A DNA stretch of 64,000 nucleotides, taken from the IMG/VR virus record IMGVR_UViG_3300034200_001454, positions 1 to 64,000 of that record; one strand, written 5' to 3'. The position numbers and the translations under genes are program-made. How positions within the stretch are numbered: the stretch's first letter is position 1; every line of letters starts with the position of its first letter. This stretch comes from a virus. A model generated the notes under the pieces. It was not told the origin of the DNA and did no database searches. It saw only the letters and a program-made list of their open reading frames with translations. Of this stretch, positions 57,789 through 64,000 are shown one piece after another.

Positions 57789-60700
57789 ATGGCATTCTCC
57801 ATCCTGGACCACATTGAGAAGCTTGAACCAAGTGATCATCCAGGAAAATATATCTGCCCGGCATGCGGCGGCAATGATCTTTCTATCAATGAAAGCAATG
57901 GTGCCTATAACTGTTTCAATGATGATTCAGCCAAACATCGTGCTGAAATTCGTAACATTCTTGCACCATTAGATCGCTGGGAACGCCCTCTTCGTGATGC
58001 ACGTTCCTACACTTTCTCCTACAAAAATAAGCAAGGCGAAACCACGATCAACGTGCATCGTGATGATGCCAGTGGTAAGAAAACAATTCGCCAAGCCTAT
58101 CCTTCAGTACCACAAGGCACGCATCAACGCAAGGCGTACATTGATGAAATAAGAACTACTGTTCTCCCCTATCGCTACGACGAAGCCCTCACTGCTTGTC
58201 AAGTGACGGGACTTCCCATCTTCATTGTTGAAGGCGAACTCACTTGCGACAGGCTCTGGGAAATTGGCCTGCCCTCTGTCACCTTCCTTGGTGGCAGCGG
58301 ACAATATCGTGCTAACGGCGACTATTCGCTGTTGTTTCGCGGCAAGAAAATTGTCCTATGTCCTGATCGCGATGAGCCCGGCATTGCTCTCATGCGAGAA
58401 GTGGCTTCAGATAATCCTGGAGCGCAATGGCTTTATGCCGACCCTGATAATTTTGAATGGGATAGTCTTCCTCAAAATGGCGGCTACGACTTAGCTGACT
58501 GGCTGGACGATGGTGCAGATCAAGAGCTGATTCTCTCCTCCATCGTTTCTAAGGATCGCCATGAAGGTAAAGATGGTCTTCCTTCCTACGAGGAAATCAT
58601 CGGCAGCTTCGAGCGAATGGTCGGCCTTTATGACAATGATGCTCGTGTGGCTTTTCAGGCAGCGCAATGGCTAGAAGCTCATGGCGTGAAGATGAGCCAA
58701 GCCAATATCGACAAGATGATCGACGAGGCGAAGTCTCGTTTGTTTGGCAAGGAAGAAATAGAAACCATTGACGTGCTGCAGCTCATTGATGATGATTCTG
58801 TTCGTGAATGGCTGATTGCTGGCATCGTTCCTCTTGGTAGTGTCACGCTTCTTGCTGCTCAAGGCGGCACTGGTAAAGCTCAGAGCCTGGACAGCAAGAT
58901 TCTCACCCCCGATGGCTGGACAACCATGGGAGAGCTTCACGTGGGCAGTAAGGTCATTGCAATGGATGGGACGGTGGCGAAGGTCACGGGAGTCTTTCCA
59001 CAGGGCGTCAAGCCTCTTTATCGGGTCACTATGAGCGATGGCAGTTCTACCATTTGCTGCGACGAGCATCTGTGGCTCACAAAAACCGAGAACGAGCGCA
59101 ATCTTAAACGCTCATGGAATATCAGGTCTCTTTCGGAAATTCGCTCTTCAATTCGTCGCGGTAATTCCGATAAGCGGAATCACTCAATTCCCACGGTTGG
59201 TCCTGTTCAATTTGAGAAAAAGGATCTTCCCATTCACCCCTATTTACTTGGCGTGATTCTTGGTGACGGAAATATTTCCAGCAATTCTTGCTCTGTAACT
59301 CTTTCGGATGATGAAATTGTTTATCGCATTCAAAAACTGCTTCCTCGTTATCACGATTTGAAGGTTCAAGAGAAAGCGAAAAAATGCACTACTTATGCGA
59401 TTCGCCAAAACTGCTCGACTGCCATCTCGCCTGGTATTCGCGATATGTTGCGCGAAATGGGTTTGTGGGGCAAGCGCTCTTGGGAAAAGCACGTTCCACA
59501 AGAGTATCTTTTTTCCTCCGTTCAAGATCGCATGGACCTGTTACATGGCTTGATGGATACTGATGGAACCACAGGCGGCAGCCATACAACATTCGATTCT
59601 GCATCTAAAGACTTGGCGGAAGCTGTTCAATTCTTGGTTCTTTCCATTGGCGGCAAGGCAAAGCTCACTCAACGCCGCACTTTCTTCACTTATCTAGGAC
59701 AGAAGAAACAAGGACGGATTAGTTATCGTGTTTTCATCTCAATGCCTTCTGGTTTTAAAAGCTTTAGTATTTCAGCCAAGGCAAGCAAGGAAACGCCGCG
59801 CACCAAGTATTTACCCTCTCGCTTAATTGAATCAGTTGAATACATCGGAGATGGAGAAGCACAGTGCATCATGATTGACCATCCTTCGCATGCTTATGTA
59901 ACTGACGATTTTATTGTTACGCACAACACCAGCTTGGTTTACAACTGGGCGCTAGGCGTTGCCACTGGCTCTTCGTGGTCTGGACGCCGCTGTCTCCCCG
60001 GCAAGTGCCTTCTCATCTCTGCTGACGAGCCACTGTCAGACACCAAAGAGAAGCTTTCCATCATTGGTTATCAAGAAGCCAACATTCAACCTGGCATGAT
60101 TTCCTTCTGGGAAACCTGGCGCTTTGCTCATATGCAACAGCTTGAGCGTTTCATTAAAAAGCACCGCCCAGTGTTTGTCGTCATTGACTCGCTCACTGCA
60201 TGTTTCGCTGGCATGAACGTTGATCTCATCAAGAGCAATGCGGGCGATTCTCTCTATGCATTGCGCGACATGGCCAATGTTTACAAATGCTCCATCGTCA
60301 TTCTTCACCACTTAAACCGTCAAGGCGGACTTCGTGATAGCTCTAGCTTTGTTGACAATGTGAGTGAAGTGGTGAAGCTCTATCGCCAAGAGGGCAACTT
60401 TGATCAAAACCAGTTTGTTCTGGAATGGGTGAAGAGCCGCAGTGGCCTAGCTGGCAAGCACGTTCTAAAACGGAATGCCGTGAACTATGGATGGGACTAT
60501 GCTGGTCCGCTTGGTAATTCCATTGCTGAACTTGATCGCGTGGCAAACTATGTGAACATGCGTCCGCATGAGCGTTTCAGCAAGCAGCAGGTTTCGCTGG
60601 GCGCTGGCATGAATGAAAATGTCACTACTGGCAAGCTGCTAGAAATGGCCCGTCGTCAAGGGCTTATTACTAGCAGCTTCATCGTTGGCCCTCACGATGA

Positions 60701-60875
60701 ACGCACACGCATGTACCACTCATGGGACTACCAAGGCCCCGATCTGAATTTTAGTTCTCCCAATGAAGAGCAGAATATTGTTCCCGATAAGGAAGAGCTA
60801 CCAATTATTCCACCTGTTTCCATTGTTTCCAATGAAAATCTTCCCGAAAAGGAAGATCAGGAGGATTGGTTTTAG
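57789..60875 (+). CDS. primase-helicase with intein insertion
   Basis: 1,028 residues before splicing, 678 after removing a 350-residue intein. ATG 57789 (the open frame begins earlier at 57705 but lacks conserved sequence there). Zinc-binding-like CPACGGNDLS..C (C23, C26, C42); TOPRIM primase domain with IFIVEGELTCDRLWEIGLPS and KKIVLCPDRDEPG; RecA/RepA-like helicase domain with split P-loop (GGTGK at 359-363, resumed TSLVYN) and Walker B FVVIDSLTACFAG. It would prime and unwind phage DNA. Confidence 0.9.
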   Translation: MAFSILDHIEKLEPSDHPGKYICPACGGNDLSINESNGAYNCFNDDSAKHRAEIRNILAPLDRWERPLRDARSYTFSYKNKQGETTINVHRDDASGKKTIRQAYPSVPQGTHQRKAYIDEIRTTVLPYRYDEALTACQVTGLPIFIVEGELTCDRLWEIGLPSVTFLGGSGQYRANGDYSLLFRGKKIVLCPDRDEPGIALMREVASDNPGAQWLYADPDNFEWDSLPQNGGYDLADWLDDGADQELILSSIVSKDRHEGKDGLPSYEEIIGSFERMVGLYDNDARVAFQAAQWLEAHGVKMSQANIDKMIDEAKSRLFGKEEIETIDVLQLIDDDSVREWLIAGIVPLGSVTLLAAQGGTGKAQSLDSKILTPDGWTTMGELHVGSKVIAMDGTVAKVTGVFPQGVKPLYRVTMSDGSSTICCDEHLWLTKTENERNLKRSWNIRSLSEIRSSIRRGNSDKRNHSIPTVGPVQFEKKDLPIHPYLLGVILGDGNISSNSCSVTLSDDEIVYRIQKLLPRYHDLKVQEKAKKCTTYAIRQNCSTAISPGIRDMLREMGLWGKRSWEKHVPQEYLFSSVQDRMDLLHGLMDTDGTTGGSHTTFDSASKDLAEAVQFLVLSIGGKAKLTQRRTFFTYLGQKKQGRISYRVFISMPSGFKSFSISAKASKETPRTKYLPSRLIESVEYIGDGEAQCIMIDHPSHAYVTDDFIVTHNTSLVYNWALGVATGSSWSGRRCLPGKCLLISADEPLSDTKEKLSIIGYQEANIQPGMISFWETWRFAHMQQLERFIKKHRPVFVVIDSLTACFAGMNVDLIKSNAGDSLYALRDMANVYKCSIVILHHLNRQGGLRDSSSFVDNVSEVVKLYRQEGNFDQNQFVLEWVKSRSGLAGKHVLKRNAVNYGWDYAGPLGNSIAELDRVANYVNMRPHERFSKQQVSLGAGMNENVTTGKLLEMARRQGLITSSFIVGPHDERTRMYHSWDYQGPDLNFSSPNEEQNIVPDKEELPIIPPVSIVSNENLPEKEDQEDWF
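58878..59927 (+). other. class 3 intein with LAGLIDADG endonuclease, in the P-loop
   Basis: 350 residues inserted between GGTGK and TSLVYN. First residue Ala (not Cys/Ser), so it cannot use the usual first step. Class 3 marks are present: Trp in HLWLT (intein residue 66), Cys in EAQCIMIDHP (330) and Thr in IVTHN (348), then His-Asn and +1 Thr. The middle carries two LAGLIDADG motifs, LLGVILGDG and LLHGLMDTDG. It sits exactly in the conserved P-loop, as homing inteins favour. Confidence 0.9.
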
Positions 60876-60899
60876 TATGCATTAATTCGCTTAAAAAGC

Positions 60900-61646
60900 A
60901 TGAAAACAATTGCAGTTTGGTTTTCTTGCGGCGCAGCTAGCGCTGTCGCCGCTTATAAGACCATTGAAAAATACGGACACTCTCATCAAGTGCGCGTCAT
61001 CAATAACCCAGTAGCGGAAGAGGATCCCGATAATCGTCGCTTTCTTCTTGACGTAGAAAAATGGCTAGGGCATCCAATTGAATTTGCTACCAATGCAAAA
61101 TATCCATCTTGCTCTTGTGTTGATGTCTGGGCGGACCGTAAATTCATGAGTGGCCCCACTGGAGCGCCTTGCACTATGGAGTTAAAAAAGAAAGCTAGGC
61201 AGCAATGGGAAAAAGAAAATCATGCTGATTGGCATGTTTTGGGTTTTACTTATGACGAGAAAAATAGGCACGAACGATTTGTATTGACAGAGCGTGAAAA
61301 CGTGCTGCCAGTGCTAATTGACGAAAGGATTACGAAAAGAGAATGCTTTGAAATCATTTCTGCCGCTGGTATTGCACTGCCCTCTATCTACTTGCGTGGT
61401 TATCCAAATGCAAATTGCATTGGCTGCGTTAAGGCAACTTCGGCTACTTACTGGAATCACGTTAGGCAGCAGGATCCAGAAGTGTTTCAGCAAAGGGCTG
61501 AGCAATCAAGGCAAATTGGATGCAAGCTTGTGCGATGGAAGGGCAAAAGGATGTTTCTTGACGAACTGCCAGTTGAGGCTAAAGGTAGAAAGATGAAAAA
61601 TATGGATTTTGAATGTGGTATCTTTTGCGAGGAACGTACCTTTTGA
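60900..61646 (+). CDS. PP-loop (PAPS reductase-like) protein
   Basis: 248 residues. IAVWFSCGAASAVAAYKTIE contains the PP-loop-like SCGAASAVAA. FYTDEKNRHER-like region and PNANCIGCVKATSATYWNHV, then FECGIFCEERTF. Members reduce PAPS, activate nucleotides or sulfurate tRNA. Phage copies are common but the reaction is unknown. Several cysteines (CSC, CIGC, CGIFC) suggest metal or Fe-S binding. Confidence 0.75.
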   Translation: MKTIAVWFSCGAASAVAAYKTIEKYGHSHQVRVINNPVAEEDPDNRRFLLDVEKWLGHPIEFATNAKYPSCSCVDVWADRKFMSGPTGAPCTMELKKKARQQWEKENHADWHVLGFTYDEKNRHERFVLTERENVLPVLIDERITKRECFEIISAAGIALPSIYLRGYPNANCIGCVKATSATYWNHVRQQDPEVFQQRAEQSRQIGCKLVRWKGKRMFLDELPVEAKGRKMKNMDFECGIFCEERTF

Positions 61647-61656
61647 TGCAATAGTA

Positions 61657-61705
61657 GGGAGGCTCTATTGCACAGCCTCCCCGCTGCTTACCGTAGCGAG
61701 CAGCT
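61657..61705 (+). promoter_or_regulatory. two tandem hairpins after the PP-loop gene
   Basis: GGGAGGCT (61657-61664)/AGCCTCCC (61674-61681) and then GCTGC/GCAGC (about 61684-61704). The first stem is strong but no T-run follows directly. TAGTTTAGCTTTTTTAG lies 10-20 bases later. It may end transcription weakly or start the next unit. Confidence 0.4.
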
Positions 61706-61755
61706 TTCAATAGTTTAGCTTTTTTAGTACGATGGAGGAAAGAAGATCTTGAGCC

Positions 61756-61893
61756 ATGAAAATCATTTGGGACAACAGTGAGAGCGCGGCGCCTGTAGCG
61801 CCGCTTGTGCTTACGACGGAAGCCGAAATTGAACGATTCTTCGCTGAGATGAAAGCAGAGATCGCGGCAGAAGAAGACGAAAACGAAGAATGA
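61756..61893 (+). CDS. small acidic peptide (45 aa)
   Basis: 45 residues: MKIIWDNSESAAPVAPLVLT start and AAEEDENEE end. Very acidic. Preceded by GGAGG-like ATGGAGGAAAG (61731-61741), followed immediately by a terminator. No family recognised. Confidence 0.55.
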   Translation: MKIIWDNSESAAPVAPLVLTTEAEIERFFAEMKAEIAAEEDENEE

Positions 61894-61894
61894 A

Positions 61895-61923
61895 AAAGGC
61901 GGCCCTTGAGCCGCCTTTCTTTT
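61895..61923. terminator. bidirectional terminator
   Basis: Nine-bp stem AAAGGCGGC (61895-61903)/GCCGCCTTT (61910-61918), loop CCTTGA, then TCTTTTG. It sits between convergent genes and has A-runs on the left, so it can serve both strands. Confidence 0.85.
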
Positions 61924-61933
61924 GCCTTGTTGA

Positions 61934-62728
61934 TTATTGAAGGAGTTGTTTCAAGAAAAACTCCTTAGATATTGGTTTCGTCCCGATAAACATTTGTTTG
62001 CTACGAAAATTTGTACTGGTAATAAGAAAAAGTTTTGGCTCTCCAAAATCTAGGTAAACTTTCTTTTTGGCGCTTAGCCATGTTTTGCACGGCCATTTCC
62101 AATGAAAGTGCATCGAGTGCTGCTGCCTTTGACGAATCCATGCTTCGTATGCATCTTGCTTCTTTTTCACTTGATAATGATTTCTCCATTTTTCCATTGC
62201 TGCTTCATATGCCCGACTTGCTGCTTCGGGATCCTCCAGCAGTTCTATTAGCCCGCCAAATTTAGACCGACACGGCGGATCAGGTGGGAACAATTGCCAT
62301 TCTGGCTTTTTCTTTTCATGCATGTATTCATGCCGCCACTCCATTGGGATTATCGGAAAAAGATTGTCCTTGAATTTTTCCGCATTAACTATCCAAAGCA
62401 TTCGCCCATAAAATTCTTCCCTCTTGTGAATTACTCCAGAGCTTAAAGACGAGTTTTGAAGCTCAATGACGCCACTGGGAGTTTTAACATCGGCACGGTG
62501 GTTGCCAATAGTCACTTCTTGCCATGCTGCTGGAAACTGTTGCTTCCATCGAATATGCCATTCGGATTCAGGCTCATACCAAGGATCGCAATCGCATTTT
62601 TTGTGAGCCCAATGCCAAGAAACAATCTCTCCGCATTTTGCAATAACCTCGCCACCGCAAGTGGGGCAAACGCCTTTTGCAGAGGGTTTGGCAAGTTCTT
62701 TTTGTCCGTCGATAGAAGCCCAAAGCAT
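61934..62728 (-). CDS. CoiA-like competence-type nuclease
   Basis: 264 residues. N-terminal zinc-finger-like CPTCGGEVIAKCGEIVSWHW with HKK, then EWHIRWKQQF, then NHRADVKTPSGVIELQNSSL (D...ELQ catalytic-type pattern of PD-(D/E)XK nucleases), as in competence protein CoiA. The C-terminus is basic and helical. Likely processes DNA. The gene is convergent with the terminator at 61895. Confidence 0.8.
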   Translation of the reverse strand: MLWASIDGQKELAKPSAKGVCPTCGGEVIAKCGEIVSWHWAHKKCDCDPWYEPESEWHIRWKQQFPAAWQEVTIGNHRADVKTPSGVIELQNSSLSSGVIHKREEFYGRMLWIVNAEKFKDNLFPIIPMEWRHEYMHEKKKPEWQLFPPDPPCRSKFGGLIELLEDPEAASRAYEAAMEKWRNHYQVKKKQDAYEAWIRQRQQHSMHFHWKWPCKTWLSAKKKVYLDFGEPKLFLITSTNFRSKQMFIGTKPISKEFFLKQLLQ

Positions 62729-62739
62729 TGTCTTTTCTC

Positions 62740-62898
62740 CTATTTGGACGCGCGTTTTCCGTTGAACTGGCGCCGCTCAATAGCTTTGCGTGTGCGCTCA
62801 GTGTCCTTGTCTTTGCCGTAGAGCCAGGCGTCCATGCTTTGCCCAGGCTTGGGTCCGTTGGGAGGCAGCTTAATCACTTTGAAATTGGAAGTGTCCAT
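62740..62898 (-). CDS. small hypothetical protein (52 aa)
   Basis: 52 residues from ATG 62898 (an upstream start at 62976 lies inside the next gene). MDTSNFKVIKLPPNGPKPGQ, then DTERTRKAIERRQFNGKRAS. Basic C-terminus. No family recognised. Confidence 0.5.
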   Translation of the reverse strand: MDTSNFKVIKLPPNGPKPGQSMDAWLYGKDKDTERTRKAIERRQFNGKRASK

Positions 62899-62903
62899 GA
62901 TTA

Positions 62904-63152
62904 TCAAAAGGCTTGACGAGGTGTGCGTAGCAGGCGCGGATCGCTGTGTTTGTTGTACTTGTGGTGCACTACCCATTCCTGCATTGCGAAAGAATCAGTT
63001 TCATGCTTCATGAACCATTCCTGTAGCCATTGGCGATCATGGCCGTTTGCTGCGAGCCATTCGTCAGTAAATGCCGGATTGGCTGCTCCTAAGTCCTGCG
63101 ATGAATCGGAGAAGAGCGGGTGTCCCATAGAGAGGATGGAGAACAAGGTCAT
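62904..63152 (-). CDS. hypothetical protein (82 aa)
   Basis: 82 residues. GAANPAFTDEWLAANGHDRQ, WLQEWFMKHETDSFAMQEW and a basic end. ATG 63152; ATG 63128 (MGHPLFSD) is an alternative. No family recognised. First gene of the two-gene unit before CoiA-like. Confidence 0.5.
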   Translation of the reverse strand: MTLFSILSMGHPLFSDSSQDLGAANPAFTDEWLAANGHDRQWLQEWFMKHETDSFAMQEWVVHHKYNKHSDPRLLRTPRQAF

Positions 63153-63526
63153 ACTGGAGCCGAACGCGGCATCTCGGGGAAAGCATTGTGCCAGTAAGAA
63201 AAGCTGCCCAACCCCGTATTGACTTTTGCCAAAATCCCTTTACCCTAAAGCCAGACAAGCCTTGCTTCACCAGCAAGAGCTTCACCGTTGCCTCACTACG
63301 CTCAGGCATGGCCACCAGCCAGAGCGGAGCCCCCCACGGGCGGAGCGTTCAGTCCAGCGGGCCAAGATTCCCTACAAAGAACAAAAGCCTGCACAAGACC
63401 AAACACTCCTGCAATGCCGCTCTAGCCAGAGTGGAGCCCCCACGGGCGAAACGTTCAAGACACAAGGCAATAAAGCCTTCATTGAACAAACAAGCTATTA
63501 GCATTCTCAAGGAATTTTCCTGAACA
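63153..63526. other. 374-base region without a supported gene
   Basis: Two overlapping plus-strand open frames (63188-63523 and 63226-63501) run here, both basic and without a recognised domain. The two copies of an imperfect 34-35-bp repeat are read in different frames by each, so neither looks like a maintained protein. The region may be regulatory or a decayed gene. Confidence 0.4.
63317..63457 (+). repeat. imperfect 34-35-bp direct repeat, two copies
   Basis: Copies at 63317-63351 and 63424-63457, 107 bp apart, share about 29 of 34 positions (AGCCAGAG..GGAGCCCC, CACGGGCG..GTTCA). Each contains GCCC/GGGC with a 4-5 base loop. The left copy has one extra C. Not seen elsewhere in the window by eye. 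Confidence 0.7.
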
Positions 63527-63766
63527 ATGCTTAACGCTCCACGAGTAGTTGATCACTTGCCTCTGCTTGAACATAACGGCACTGAAATTTTGCCTATTGT
63601 TCACTATGGTTTTTCTTCTCCCAAGAAAGGGCCGCAACCAGCGGCCCGTACGCTTTACGGAGCACGTGATAACAATGGAGAGCGCCATTGGCGCTCTAGC
63701 CTGCATGAAATTGAAAAGCTAATTGATAGCGGCTTTACCATTGAACAGGAGGAGAACGATGCCTGA
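63527..63766 (+). CDS. hypothetical protein (79 aa)
   Basis: 79 residues. NAPRVVDHLPLLEHNGTEIL, then SSPKKGPQPAARTLYGARDN and HWRSSLHEIEKLIDSG. A hairpin (GGGCCGC/GCGGCCC, about 63629-63647) lies inside the gene. Overlaps the next by eight bases. No family recognised. Confidence 0.6.
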   Translation: MLNAPRVVDHLPLLEHNGTEILPIVHYGFSSPKKGPQPAARTLYGARDNNGERHWRSSLHEIEKLIDSGFTIEQEENDA

Positions 63767-63989
63767 GACAATCAAGAACGAATATTGCGACAGTCCTAAA
63801 TCTTGCATGGCCGTAGCTTATCGTCGTGAAACTGGTGATGAGCTATTACAAGCAGGATTGGATGCTGCCTATGCGGAAATTATTAGCTCCTTCCATGGAG
63901 AAATGGAGGAGTTTGTAAGGAAGTATTGCCCTAAACGCTTGGTAGAGCTAGATGCCTTGATGGATCAAGCCTTTTGGCAGTATCATTGA
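63759..63989 (+). CDS. hypothetical protein (76 aa)
   Basis: 76 residues from ATG 63759 (an earlier in-frame start at 63723 overlaps the preceding gene). PETIKNEYCDSPKSCMAVAY, GDELLQAGLDAAYAEIISSF, then FVRKYCPKRLVELDALMDQA. Helical with four cysteines. Function unknown. Confidence 0.55.
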   Translation: MPETIKNEYCDSPKSCMAVAYRRETGDELLQAGLDAAYAEIISSFHGEMEEFVRKYCPKRLVELDALMDQAFWQYH

Positions 63990-64000
63990 TTTTCTAGAAC

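Noticed and set aside
57543-57839. 98-residue reading across the divergent region
   Set aside because: It overlaps the primase start and its first 70 residues look like noise; only the last 25 are kept, tentatively.
63188-63523. Possible 111-residue basic protein
   Set aside because: The two repeat copies fall in different frames and the start is weak (GTG), so coding is not supported.
1-64000. Temperate phage or prophage origin
   Set aside because: No integrase, attachment site, excisionase or CI-type repressor set is seen; the lone XRE gene is not enough.

Overview
The window is a contiguous stretch of a lytic tailed-phage genome, most probably a long-tailed siphovirus of a unicellular cyanobacterium (Synechococcus/Cyanobium type). 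It carries one complete head and tail module, with a tape-measure protein of about 2,068 residues and no sheath, baseplate, integrase or prophage repressor. The cyanophage assignment rests on family resemblance recalled from memory, not a search: short NrdA and NrdB proteins, ThyX, a YRGVxY peptide, a 'LRAAADQVVP' protein, a small single-helix membrane protein, and a fibre C-terminus ending in WKRSAISTW. No photosynthesis gene is present.

Layout. 1-5.5 kb: ribonucleotide reductase genes nrdA and nrdB interrupted by a LAGLIDADG homing gene, a metallophosphoesterase, small proteins, a tRNA-Met-like gene (CAU) and a tRNA-Leu (UAA) with a degenerate tRNA-like neighbour. 5.5-10.3 kb: terminase large subunit and a nuclease-like gene on the minus strand; portal and Mu gpF-like head protein on the plus strand. 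10.3-16.7 kb: an HNH homing gene, then a sugar/glycan cluster (SDR, TIM-barrel isomerase-like, FAD oxidoreductase, three glycosyltransferase-like proteins, DUF4422) lying inside the head module. 16.7-24.6 kb: a probable frameshift fusion, an XRE regulator, prohead protease, decoration protein, capsid, connectors, tail tube, and tail-assembly chaperones joined by a -1 frameshift. 24.6-44.1 kb: tape measure, distal tail proteins, gpJ-like tip, tail-tube-like paralogues and two fibres, the first with 22 tandem 20-residue repeats. 44.1-50.8 kb: a GC-rich accessory block with homing genes, a structural protein, and a minus-strand lysis cassette. 50.8-57.6 kb: minus-strand early genes for nucleotide metabolism (ThyX, dCTP deaminase, DUF3310) and recombination (RecB-like exonuclease, single-strand annealing protein, SSB-like protein). 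57.8-64 kb: primase-helicase with a class 3 intein, a PP-loop enzyme, a CoiA-like nuclease and small proteins.

The genes combine into a standard lytic plan. NrdA/B, ThyX and Dcd feed dNTP supply. The primase-helicase, annealing protein and exonuclease replicate and recombine the DNA. The head and tail module builds the virion, and the lysis cassette releases it. The most unusual features are two candidate -1 frameshift sites, a class 3 intein in a P-loop, a recurring '-10 box plus leader hairpin' in front of several accessory genes, a glycan cluster embedded in the head genes, and an R2 subunit with Leu where the radical Tyr normally sits.
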